Positions 30,487-37,871 of a DNA stretch of 40,069 nucleotides are shown here, piece by piece. A model generated the notes under the pieces. That model was not told the DNA's origin. It made no database searches and saw only the letters and a program-made list of their open reading frames with translations. Location: contig NZ_VJOK01000001.1 in the NCBI RefSeq assembly GCF_013302895.1, forward strand, positions 5,132,142 through 5,172,210, given 5' to 3'. Each line of letters opens with the position of its first letter. The stretch's first letter is position 1. A program made the position numbers and the translations under genes. Source of the stretch: Streptomyces albus subsp. chlorinus. GTDB taxonomy: Bacteria; Actinomycetota; Actinomycetes; Streptomycetales; Streptomycetaceae.

Positions 30487-32293
30487 GGGTCAGCGACTCC
30501 AGGTTGCGGATGCCTGCCTTGGTCGCCAGCTCCTTGACGGCCTGCTCGAACCGTGCGAGCGGGTCCGGGCCGGAGGGGCCCAGCAGGTAGGTCTTCAGAT
30601 CGGCGCGCGCGTCGGCCAGCGGGTCGCCGGCCGGATCGCGCAGGGCGGCCAGCAGCTGCTCGATGCCGCTCGCCCGGTTGTCCAGGACGACCGCGGCACG
30701 CACCGCGGTGTTCTGCCGCCGGAACTCCTCCTCGCCGAGTCCGGCGGAGTCGGTGACGGCGTAGGGGCGTCCGCTGGCGATCCAGTCGGAGACCACGGAG
30801 GAGATGTCGGAGACGAGCGCGTCCGCGATGTTGAAGCAGTCGTACAGCTTCGGCTCCGGGCCGGTGACGACCTGGTGGTCGCCGCCCGCGGCCTCGATCA
30901 TCGCCATGACCTTCTCGTGCGCCTCGCGCGCGAGCGGCGAGCGGGTCCCGGTGAAGGGGTGCGGCTTGTAGAGCACCCGCACCGGGTCGGGCGCCTGGAG
31001 CAGGGCGCGCACGATGTGCTCCCCGGCCAGGATCAGCGAGGTGTTGCCCGGATCGTCCGTCCAGCCCTCCCAGGTGGGGGCGTACAGCACGGTCGGCACC
31101 CGGCCCTCGCGCGGCAGCGGACCGCTGAGGACAGGGGCGAGCTGCGGCCTGCCGACCTCGACGATGTCCTCGTCGCGGACCCCCACCCGGGCGAGGGCGT
31201 AGCGGTCGCGGCCCGCGCGCCCGGCCGTCCACACCTCGTCGTAGACCTTGCTGTACGGGTTGACGGAGGCGAGCTTGTCGCTGTCGCCGTGGCCCACGAA
31301 GACGTGCTTCATGGTCGGTTCGCGCAGCAGGTGGATGTTCTTTCCGACGTTCGCCGGGTACAGCGCCACCCGCAGCATCGTCAGGTCGAGGTTCATCAGA
31401 TGCACGGCGGAGGGCACGCAGGCGACCGGGACGGTGGTCTCCGCCAGGGTCTCCAGCGTGTACCGCTCGCGCAGCAGCACCAGGGGCCGCAGCCCGCGGG
31501 CCGCCAGCTGCTCCATCGTCTCCAGCCACATCGAGACCTGGTAGGTGGACTCGGGCGAGCCGGAGAAGTACAGCACGGTGTCGGGCTGGTGTTCCGCGAG
31601 CCAGCCGTCGAACCACTCCAGCACCCGCTCGCGGCGCGGCGGCAGCTTGCCGGGGCGCATGCACGCGGCGAGCGCGAGGACGTAGGCGAGGGCCAGCGCG
31701 AGGGTGGCACCGATCCCGGCGTACGCCACCGGGGCGGAGGCACCGGTGGCGGCGGCCAGCACACCGGCGACCGCGAACAGGTCCAGGTGCTGCATCTTCT
31801 CGGCGCCCCGGTGCAGCAGCGCCTGCGGCGGGGGAGCGGGCAGCGCGAGGCGGGACAGGTCGATGTTGCGGGTGGCGACGGGCAGCCGGTGCCGGTTGCG
31901 CAGCAGGGTGGACAGGGCGCTGTGCGGCACCTGGAGCCCGTGGAAGGCCACGAAGCAGCTGATCGCCGCGAGGGTCACCGTGGTGTCGGCCTCGTCGAGC
32001 CGGACCAGCAGCAGCACCAGCATCAGGTGCCGCAGCAGGAACCGGACGCCCAGCCCGGCGCGGGCCTTGGCCATCCGGCTCAGCAGATAGCTGCCGCGCC
32101 GGTGCAGGAAGTGGTCGGCGAGGTAGGTGGCGGCGGCCGCCGCGGCGAAGAGCCCCGCCTGCCCCAGCAGCGCCGCCGCCAGCAGCAGGGGGAAGCCGCA
32201 CACGAGCACCGCGGCCGCGGCCAGTTCGCCCGTCGAACCGACCCGGGCCGCGCGCAGGAGTCTCTCGCGCCGCTCCTCGGTCATCCGGATCAT
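30479..32293 (-). CDS. Membrane-anchored glycerophosphotransferase-like protein
   Basis: 604 residues in two parts. Residues about 1-215 hold four to five hydrophobic helices (LAAAAVLVCGFPLLLAAALL, FLLRHLMLVLLLVRL, YAGIGATLALALAYVLALAA). Residues about 235-600 resemble a TagB/TagF-type domain: VLYFSGSPESTYQVSMWLET, VFVGHGDSDK (331-340) where polymerases have HGTP, VLYAPTWEGW (402-411), LYKPHPF and SDISSVVSDW. The His of GHGDSDK and the SDISS block are kept, so it could be a primase- or polymerase-like transferase. The membrane domain fused to the N-terminus is unusual compared with TagF. ATG 32293 overlaps the upstream stop (ATGA); ATG 32284 is an alternative. Confidence 0.82.
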   Translation of the reverse strand: MIRMTEERRERLLRAARVGSTGELAAAAVLVCGFPLLLAAALLGQAGLFAAAAAATYLADHFLHRRGSYLLSRMAKARAGLGVRFLLRHLMLVLLLVRLDEADTTVTLAAISCFVAFHGLQVPHSALSTLLRNRHRLPVATRNIDLSRLALPAPPPQALLHRGAEKMQHLDLFAVAGVLAAATGASAPVAYAGIGATLALALAYVLALAACMRPGKLPPRRERVLEWFDGWLAEHQPDTVLYFSGSPESTYQVSMWLETMEQLAARGLRPLVLLRERYTLETLAETTVPVACVPSAVHLMNLDLTMLRVALYPANVGKNIHLLREPTMKHVFVGHGDSDKLASVNPYSKVYDEVWTAGRAGRDRYALARVGVRDEDIVEVGRPQLAPVLSGPLPREGRVPTVLYAPTWEGWTDDPGNTSLILAGEHIVRALLQAPDPVRVLYKPHPFTGTRSPLAREAHEKVMAMIEAAGGDHQVVTGPEPKLYDCFNIADALVSDISSVVSDWIASGRPYAVTDSAGLGEEEFRRQNTAVRAAVVLDNRASGIEQLLAALRDPAGDPLADARADLKTYLLGPSGPDPLARFEQAVKELATKAGIRNLESLTHE

Positions 32294-33897
32294 GCGACGA
32301 CCTCGGTTTCGACGCCCCCGGAGGCCGTCTTCGCGGCGGCCGTGTTCCCCAGCGCCGCCGTCCCGGTGAGCGGGACGGGCTCGGCCCGCTCGCCGGGACC
32401 GTCCGCCAGGTTCTCCGCCAGGCTCTCGTCGAGCTGTGCGGCCAGGGCCTCCTCGAACGCGGAGGCGGCACCGGGGGAGCGGGTGGGGTCCTGCTGCCGC
32501 ACGTCGATGACGTGGCCGGTCATGCCCGACAGCAGCACGTCCACGGAGGCGTACGCGACCGCCTCGGAGCTGAGCAGGGTGCCGGGCGGCTCCTGGCCGA
32601 AGGCGCGGGTGCGCATCGGGGTGGCGGTCCGCTCCGGGTTGACGCAGTTCACCCGGATCCCGTCGCCCGCCCACTCGTCGGCCAGCGCCTGGGTCAGGTT
32701 GACCAGCGCCGCCTTGGAGGAGGAGTAGAGGCTGTAGCCGGCGCGGCCCCGGGTGTAGCTGCTGGAGGTGTACAGCAGCAGGTGGCCGCCGCTCTCGGCG
32801 AGGTACTTGTGCGCGGCGCGGGCGATGTGCAGGGGCGCCAGGTAGTTGACCCGCAGCGCCTCCTCCACCGTCTCCAGGCCGGTCTCGGCGAGCCGGCCCA
32901 CCCGCAGCACGCCCGCGGTGTTGACGACGTGGTCGATCCGGCCGGTCTCGGCGTAGGCCTTCGCGAGGGCCTCGGCCACCTGCTCGGCGTTCTCCACATG
33001 GGTGCCGGTGGTGGAGCGGCCGTAGGAGAAGACGCGTGCCCCGAAGCTCTCGGCGAGGGCGGCGACGTCGGCGCCGATGCCGTAGGAGCCGCCGAAGACG
33101 ACCATGGTCCGCCCGCGCAGCCCCTCGGCGTACACCTCGGCAGCGGAGCGCTCCGGCGCCGCGGTCGACGCCAGCTGGAACAGCTTGTCGGCGAGGAAGA
33201 CGTCGACGGGCTGGGTCACCTTCATGTTGTACTCGTCGCCCTCCACCACGTGGATGGGCACGTCGGGCAGGTAGCGCAGCACCACGGAGCAGTCGTCGGT
33301 GGCCTGGAAATGGGGGTCCGTGGCCGCGATCTGGTAGGCGCGGCGGATGGTGGAGAGCCGGAACGCCTGCGGGGTCTGGCCCCGGCGCAGCCGGGAGCGG
33401 TCCGGGACGTCGGTGATGAACTCGCCGTCCTCCCCGTGCCGGCGGGTCACGATGATGGTGTCGGCCGACGGGATGGCGACGTCCACCGCCTGGTAGCGGT
33501 CCAGCGCCGCGACGCACTCGTGGATCACCCGCTGGGACAGCAGGGGGCGCACGGCGTCGTGGAAGAGGACGTACCGCTCCTCGCCGTCGGCCAGCCCCTC
33601 GCTCAGCGCGGCGATGGCGTTCTCGGTGGTGGCGTTGCGGCTGGCGCCGCCCTCCAGCACCCGGCGCACCTTGGTCAGCCCGGCCTTCTCGACGATCTTC
33701 TCCACCTCGGGCACGTAGCCCGGCGTCATCAGCACCAGCACGTCGTCGATGTCCTCGGCCTGCTCGAACACCGCCAGTGTGTGCTCGATCAGCGGCTTGC
33801 CCGCGATCTTGAGCAGTTGCTTCGGTATGGACAGACCGACGCGCTGCCCGGTGCCGCCCGCCAGGACGACAGCGACGGTGCGTATGTGAGGAGCCAC
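32290..33897 (-). CDS. Bifunctional cytidylyltransferase / SDR (Bcs1-like CDP-ribitol synthesis)
   Basis: 535 residues from GTG 33897. The first half is an IspD/TarI-type cytidylyltransferase: LAGGTGQRVGLSIPKQ (12-27), SRNATTENAIAAL, FHDAVRPLL, VTQPVD (226-231). The second half is an SDR: GGSYGIG (268-274), NTAG (325-328), Tyr390 and Lys394 (YSSSK), ending with INPERT-like VNPERTATPM. This fusion matches Bcs1/Acs1 of Haemophilus influenzae, which reduces ribulose-5-phosphate and makes CDP-ribitol; Gram-positive TarI and TarJ are separate and TarJ is an MDR. Hence CDP-ribitol is the likely product, by family knowledge. It is the first gene of the operon. Upstream in-frame codons to 34110 are intergenic in character. 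Confidence 0.9.
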   Translation of the reverse strand: MAPHIRTVAVVLAGGTGQRVGLSIPKQLLKIAGKPLIEHTLAVFEQAEDIDDVLVLMTPGYVPEVEKIVEKAGLTKVRRVLEGGASRNATTENAIAALSEGLADGEERYVLFHDAVRPLLSQRVIHECVAALDRYQAVDVAIPSADTIIVTRRHGEDGEFITDVPDRSRLRRGQTPQAFRLSTIRRAYQIAATDPHFQATDDCSVVLRYLPDVPIHVVEGDEYNMKVTQPVDVFLADKLFQLASTAAPERSAAEVYAEGLRGRTMVVFGGSYGIGADVAALAESFGARVFSYGRSTTGTHVENAEQVAEALAKAYAETGRIDHVVNTAGVLRVGRLAETGLETVEEALRVNYLAPLHIARAAHKYLAESGGHLLLYTSSSYTRGRAGYSLYSSSKAALVNLTQALADEWAGDGIRVNCVNPERTATPMRTRAFGQEPPGTLLSSEAVAYASVDVLLSGMTGHVIDVRQQDPTRSPGAASAFEEALAAQLDESLAENLADGPGERAEPVPLTGTAALGNTAAAKTASGGVETEVVA

Positions 33898-34061
33898 GAG
33901 AAACCTGCCTTGTGCTGAGAAATCGGAACCGCGGAGTGAGGGAGCGGTCCGAAAAAGGTGATCGCCGGGTGAACCGCGCGTCTCTTTGATGGTGCAGGCA
34001 GGTAAAAAGTTGTGGTCAGTTACAGGTTTGAGACATTTCAATCTGTGAGGCGGGTGTGACG
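33898..34061. promoter_or_regulatory. AT-rich upstream region of the cell-wall polymer operon
   Basis: The 164 bp before the fused cytidylyltransferase gene include an unusually AT-rich patch at about 33985-34050 on the reverse strand (ATTGAAATGTCTC, CTGTAACTGACC, ACTTTTTACC), in strong contrast to the flanking DNA. It must also contain the end of the fadA6 transcript. I can see no unambiguous -35/-10 pair, but the base composition marks the promoter. Confidence 0.45.
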
Positions 34062-35225
34062 TCAGAGGCGTTCGATGATGGTGACATTGGCCTGGCCGCC
34101 ACCCTCGCACATGGTCTGGAGGCCGTAGCGGGCCCCGGTGCGCTCCAGTTCGTGGAGGAGGGTGGTCAGCAGCCGGGCCCCGGTCGCGCCGAGGGGATGG
34201 CCCAGCGCGATGGCGCCACCGTTGACGTTGACCTTGTCCGGGTCGCAGCCGGTCTCCGCCAGCCAGGCCAGCACCACGGGGGCGAACGCCTCGTTGATCT
34301 CCACCAGGTCGATGTCCTCCAGCGTCATCCCCGCCCGGGCCAGGGCGTGCGCGGTGGCCGGGATCGGCGCGGTCAGCATCCGGATCGGGTCCTCTCCGCG
34401 CGCGGAGAGATGGTGCACGCGGGCGCGCGGGGTGAGGCGGTGGTCGCGTACGGCCTCCTCGGAGGCGAGCAGCACGGCGCAGGACGCGTCGGACAGCTGC
34501 GAGGAGACGGCGGCGGTCAGCCGTCCGCCCTCCACCAGCGGCGGGAGGGCCGCCATCTTCTCCAGCCCGGTGTCGCGCCGCGGGCCCTCATCCACCGCGT
34601 GGTCCCCCAGCGGCGCGATCTCCCGGTCGAAGTACCCCGCGTCGATGGCGCGCACCGCCCGCCGGTGGGAGCGCAGCGCCCAGCGCTCCATCTCCGGACG
34701 GCCGATGTCCCACTGCCGTGCGATCAGCTCCGCGCCGTGGAACTGGTCGACGGGCGCGTCACCGTAGCGGGCCCGCCAGCCCGCCGAGCCGTGGAAGGGG
34801 CCGTCCGTGAGCCCGAGCGGGGCGGCGGCCCGGTGTGCGGCGTAGGCGAGGGGGATCTGCGACATGTTCTGCACCCCGCCGGCGACCACCAGTCCGGCGG
34901 TGCCGGACAGCACGGCCTGCGCGGCGAAGTGCACGGCCTGCTGCGAGGAGCCGCACTGCCGGTCCACGGTGACGCCGGGCACCGACTCGGGCAGGCCCGC
35001 GGCGAGCCAGGCCGTCCGTGCGAGGTCACCGGCCTGCGGGCCGACGGCGTCCAGGCAGCCGAAGATCACGTCGTCCACGGCCTCGGGGTCCACGTCCACC
35101 CGCTCCAGCAGCGCGCGCAGCGCGTGCGCGCCCAGGTCGGCGGGGTGGATGCCGGCCAGTGCGCCGCCGCGCCTGCCGACGGGGGAGCGGACCGCTCCGA
35201 CTATGTACGCCTCGCCGCGGGACAT
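34062..35225 (-). CDS. fadA6: FadA6-like acetyl-CoA acetyltransferase (thiolase)
   Basis: 387 residues from ATG 35225 (GAGGAG about 9 nt upstream; GTG 35234 is too close to it). Thiolase residues are complete: Cys91 in VDRQCGSSQQA, the NEAFAPV motif, His343 in GHPLGATGARL and Cys373 in CEGGGQA. It cleaves 3-ketoacyl-CoA with CoA. In the KstR2 regulon FadA6 acts at the end of ring-C/D breakdown. Here it follows kstR2 and ipdF in the same order as M. tuberculosis Rv3556c-Rv3557c-Rv3559c, which supports the name. It is the last gene of the minus-strand operon and abuts the cell-wall polymer promoter. Confidence 0.9.
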   Translation of the reverse strand: MSRGEAYIVGAVRSPVGRRGGALAGIHPADLGAHALRALLERVDVDPEAVDDVIFGCLDAVGPQAGDLARTAWLAAGLPESVPGVTVDRQCGSSQQAVHFAAQAVLSGTAGLVVAGGVQNMSQIPLAYAAHRAAAPLGLTDGPFHGSAGWRARYGDAPVDQFHGAELIARQWDIGRPEMERWALRSHRRAVRAIDAGYFDREIAPLGDHAVDEGPRRDTGLEKMAALPPLVEGGRLTAAVSSQLSDASCAVLLASEEAVRDHRLTPRARVHHLSARGEDPIRMLTAPIPATAHALARAGMTLEDIDLVEINEAFAPVVLAWLAETGCDPDKVNVNGGAIALGHPLGATGARLLTTLLHELERTGARYGLQTMCEGGGQANVTIIERL

Positions 35226-35270
35226 CACGTTCACTCTCCTCGGGTCCGGGGGACGGACGAGCCGCGCCCC

Positions 35271-35870
35271 TCAGGTGGCGATTCCGTCGAGCACCATCGA
35301 CGTGTACTGCTCGGCGATCTGCGCCGCGCTCTTGCGCCCCTGGGGCCGGAACCAGACAGCCGCCATCCAGACGGTGTCGCGCACGAACCGGTAGGCCACC
35401 GGGACGTCCAGCTCGCGCCGGAAGCTGCCGTCGGCCACCCCGCGCTCCAGGGTGCGCGTCCACAGCTTCTGGAAGCGTTCCTGCGAGTCGGACAGGTAGC
35501 GGAAGCGCTCCTGGGCGGCGAGCCTGCGGGCCTCCTTCTGGTAGATGACCACCGCCGGGCGGTGCCGCTCCATCTGCCGGAACGACTCGGTGACCAGCCC
35601 CTCGAACGTCTCGCGCGGTGGCAGGCAGGCCTCCTCGATCCGCTGGTAGCCCTGCCACAGGTCGGTGAGGAAGGCGCTGAGGATCTCGTCGGCCATCGAC
35701 TCCTTGGAGTCGAAGTGGTAGTAGAGGCTGCCCGCGAGCAGCCCGGCGCGGTCCGCGATGGTGCGGACGGTCGTCGCGTTGTACCCCTGCTCCGCGAACA
35801 CCTCGGCGGCGGTCGCCAGCAGCTCGGCCCGGCGTCCGGTGCCGGCGGGGTTCTTCTTCGGCGTCACCAT
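35271..35870 (-). CDS. kstR2: KstR2-like TetR-family repressor
   Basis: 199 residues, the length of mycobacterial KstR2. Residues about 13-60 are a TetR helix-turn-helix: RRAELLATAAEVFAEQGYNA, TTVRTIADRAGLLAGSLYYH and FDSKESM. The ligand domain includes FRQMERHRPAVVIYQKEARR and YRFVRDTVWMAAVWFRPQGR. KstR2 represses HIP catabolic genes and is released by HIP-CoA. Its location between fadA6 and ipdF is conserved with mycobacteria. The two matching palindromes at 21148 and 36861 are its probable operators; the one at 36861 lies upstream of its own operon, implying autoregulation. Confidence 0.9.
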   Translation of the reverse strand: MVTPKKNPAGTGRRAELLATAAEVFAEQGYNATTVRTIADRAGLLAGSLYYHFDSKESMADEILSAFLTDLWQGYQRIEEACLPPRETFEGLVTESFRQMERHRPAVVIYQKEARRLAAQERFRYLSDSQERFQKLWTRTLERGVADGSFRRELDVPVAYRFVRDTVWMAAVWFRPQGRKSAAQIAEQYTSMVLDGIAT

Positions 35871-35923
35871 GCATCCATTGTCCGTCGGGCGCGTAGGGGC
35901 AGGTCACCGGCGGTGCGGCCGGG

Positions 35924-36715
35924 TCAGGGGTGCTGGCTGCTGACGGCCACGGTCTCGCCCGTCATGTAGGAGGAGTAGTCGCTCGCCAGGAAGACGATCA
36001 CGTTGGCGACCTCCCAGGGCTCGGCGTGCCGGCCGAACGCCTCGCGGGAGGTCAGCTCCGCGAGCACGTCGGGGGTGGTGACCTTCACCAGGTGCGGGTG
36101 CATCGCCAGGGAGGGGGAGACGGCGTTGATCCGGACGCCGAACGCGGCGGCCTCCAGGGCGGCGCAGCGGGTCAGCGCCATCACGCCCGCCTTGGCCGCG
36201 GCGTAGTGCGCCTGGCCGCGCTGGGCCCGCCAGCCGACGACCGAGGCGTTGTTGACGATCACCCCGCCGCCCGGCTGTTCCCGCATGGCGCGCAGCCCGG
36301 CCCGGGTGCAACGGAAGGTGCCGTTCAGTGTCACGTCCAGCACCCGGGACCACTGCTCGTCGGTCATCTCCACCAGTTCCGCGGTGCCGCCCAGGCCGGC
36401 GTTGTTGACGAGCACGTCGATACGGCCGTGGCGTTCGGTGCAGGCGTCCAGCAGGGCCCGCACCTCCTCCTCGACGGTCACGTCGCAGGGCACGGCCCGC
36501 ACCCGCCGGGGGCCGAACTCGCGGGCGAGCGCCTGCTCGGCCGCGGCGAGGCGGCGGGCGTGGGAGTCCCCGAGGACGACGCCGTCCGCGCCCTCCTCCA
36601 GGACGCGGCGCGCGGTCGCCCCGCCGATGCCGCTGCCCGCGGCGGCGGTGACGACGACGGCCCGTCCGGCCAGCAGGCCGTGCGGGGCGGGGCGGACGGG
36701 TGCGGCACTGCTCAT
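35924..36715 (-). CDS. ipdF: IpdF-like short-chain dehydrogenase
   Basis: 263 residues. GHGLL-type start (PHGLLAGRAVVVTAAAGSGI), with TAAAGSGIG (23-31), NNAGLGG (104-110), Ser158, Tyr171 and Lys175. The stretches VNNASVVGWRAQRGQAHYAA and ASDYSSYMTGETVAVSSQHP are close to what I recall of M. tuberculosis IpdF (Rv3559c), including the QHP end. IpdF is an NAD-dependent dehydrogenase acting on HIP-CoA-derived alcohols in ring-C/D degradation. It is the first gene of the minus-strand operon ipdF-kstR2-fadA6. ATG 36715 has GAGAGGGG upstream. The long (196-bp) divergent promoter holds the operator and a 9-bp repeat. Confidence 0.92.
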   Translation of the reverse strand: MSSAAPVRPAPHGLLAGRAVVVTAAAGSGIGGATARRVLEEGADGVVLGDSHARRLAAAEQALAREFGPRRVRAVPCDVTVEEEVRALLDACTERHGRIDVLVNNAGLGGTAELVEMTDEQWSRVLDVTLNGTFRCTRAGLRAMREQPGGGVIVNNASVVGWRAQRGQAHYAAAKAGVMALTRCAALEAAAFGVRINAVSPSLAMHPHLVKVTTPDVLAELTSREAFGRHAEPWEVANVIVFLASDYSSYMTGETVAVSSQHP

Positions 36716-36772
36716 ACGGCGGCCCCTCTCGTCATGCGACGGCCCCTCCCGACCGGTCGCGGCCGGGCCTTC

Positions 36773-36814
36773 TCCGGCCTTTCCGGCCTTTCCGGCCTCT
36801 CCGGTCTCGTCCGG
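36773..36814. repeat. 9-bp tandem repeat in the ipdF / crotonase divergent promoter
   Basis: TCCGG starts at 36773, 36782, 36791, 36800 and 36810; the first three units read TCCGGCCTT, TCCGGCCTT, TCCGGCCTC. It lies in the ipdF leader region, about 50 bp from the operator. Confidence 0.8.
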
Positions 36815-36854
36815 CGGGCCCCTCGCGGCTCTCGACGCGGGGGCGGAGCCACGT

Positions 36855-36878
36855 TAATCTACCAAACACTTGTTAGGG
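36855..36878. promoter_or_regulatory. Candidate KstR2-type operator and -10 box, ipdF / crotonase divergent promoter
   Basis: ACCAAACACTTGTTAGGG at 36861-36878 is an imperfect palindrome. It shares ACCAAACA and GTTAGG with the reverse complement of the site at 21148-21165. Its reverse strand AACAAGTGTTTGGT fits the mycobacterial KstR2 consensus (AnCAAGnnCTTGnT, from memory) at all specified positions but one. TAATCT at 36855-36860, directly before it, is a good -10 for the rightward gene, so a bound repressor would cover the start site. Confidence 0.75.
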
Positions 36879-36911
36879 AAGAGTGTGCCGCCTCGTCCGA
36901 GGAGAGCCCGC

Positions 36912-37868
36912 ATGCCCGACGACCGCCCAGCAGCACCCGAGGTGGTGACCTACGAGCGCGTCGGCGCCGTCGCCCGCGTCACCCTCAACCGCCCCGAGTA
37001 CCGCAACGCGCAGAACTCGGCGATGACCTACGCCCTCGACGCGGCCTTCCGCCGCGCCGCCGACGACGACGAGGTCCGCGCCCTCGTCCTGGCGGGCGCG
37101 GGCGAGCACTTCAGCGCCGGGCACGACATCGGCAGCCCCGGCCGCGACGCGCACCTGTCCTTCCCGCGCACGGCCGGACTGTGGTGGGACCACGTGGGCA
37201 AACAGGGCGCCGAGTCCCGGTACGCGCGTGAGTCCGAGGTCTACCTGGGCATGTGCCGCCGCTGGCGCGAGCTGCCCAAACCCGTGGTCTGCGCCGTGCA
37301 GGGCGCGTGCGTGGCGGGCGGGCTGATGCTGGCGTGGGTGTGCGACCTCATCGTCGCCAGCGAGGACGCCTTCTTCGCCGACCCCGTGGTCCGCATGGGC
37401 ATCCCCGGCGTCGAGTACTTCGCCCACCCCTGGGTGATGGGGCCCCGCCTCGCCAAGGAGTTCCTCTACACGGGGGAGCGGATGAGCGCCCGCCGCGCGT
37501 ACGAGATCGGCATGGTCAACCGCGTCGTCGCGCGGGCCCGGCTCGACGAGGAGGCCGGAGCGCTGGCGGCCCGGATCGCCGGGATGCCCCGCCTCGGGCT
37601 CGCCCTCACCAAGCGCGCCGTCAACCAGGCCGAGGACCTGATGGGCCTGCACAGCGGCCTCGACTCCGCGTTCGGCCTGCACCACCTGGCGCACGCGCAC
37701 AACGCCGAGACGGGCACCGACTCCCTGGGCGGCATGGACGCCCGCTCCATGCGCGAGGCGGCCCGCCGCGCGGCCGGGACGGGCACCGCGGGCACGGCCG
37801 CCGGGGACGGAACCGCCGGGGACGGAACCGCCGGGGACGGAACCGCCGGCGGCGGGGACGGAGCCTGA
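36912..37868 (+). CDS. Crotonase-family protein lacking both hydratase glutamates
   Basis: 318 residues from ATG 36912 (GAGGAG 8 nt upstream). Crotonase fold: TLNRPEYRNAQNSAM, oxyanion segment AGEHFSAGHDIGSP (64-75 region), GACVAGGLMLAWVCDLIVAS (131-150), FADPVVRMGIPGVEYFAHPW. In classical enoyl-CoA hydratase GGCEL and QPE carry the two catalytic Glu; here these positions are Met139 and Val159. So it is unlikely to be an ordinary hydratase. An insertion with WWDHVGKQGAESRYARESEV enlarges the active-site side. The tail holds three 15-nt repeats coding GDGTA. As first gene under the shared operator it should act on a steroid-ring CoA thioester; reaction unknown. The next gene starts 3 nt after the stop. 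Confidence 0.85.
   Translation: MPDDRPAAPEVVTYERVGAVARVTLNRPEYRNAQNSAMTYALDAAFRRAADDDEVRALVLAGAGEHFSAGHDIGSPGRDAHLSFPRTAGLWWDHVGKQGAESRYARESEVYLGMCRRWRELPKPVVCAVQGACVAGGLMLAWVCDLIVASEDAFFADPVVRMGIPGVEYFAHPWVMGPRLAKEFLYTGERMSARRAYEIGMVNRVVARARLDEEAGALAARIAGMPRLGLALTKRAVNQAEDLMGLHSGLDSAFGLHHLAHAHNAETGTDSLGGMDARSMREAARRAAGTGTAGTAAGDGTAGDGTAGDGTAGGGDGA
37803..37847 (+). repeat. 15-bp tandem repeat in the crotonase gene tail
   Basis: Three exact copies of GGGGACGGAACCGCC (starting at 37803, 37818 and 37833) encode repeated Gly-Asp-Gly-Thr-Ala near the C-terminus. The unit keeps the frame. Confidence 0.9.
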
Positions 37869-37871
37869 GCG

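Noticed and set aside
27760..30537. 925-codon open frame on the plus strand
   Set aside because: It is the mirror of the TagF-like gene; its translation is compositionally biased (Val/Leu/Gly/Gln/Arg) with no family motifs, while the minus strand has HGTP and TDYSS motifs.
30476..32728. 750-codon open frame on the plus strand
   Set aside because: Antisense to the membrane glycerophosphotransferase-like gene and part of the fused cytidylyltransferase; no motifs, typical high-GC shadow frame.
23145..34061. Mobile island with integrase and att sites
   Set aside because: I found no integrase, transposase, tRNA or flanking direct repeats that would define one.
33898..34110. 71-residue N-terminal extension of the cytidylyltransferase fusion
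   Set aside because: The extension is coded by the AT-rich intergenic region, resembles nothing, and the GTG at 33897 gives the normal IspD-type start just before AVVLAGG.
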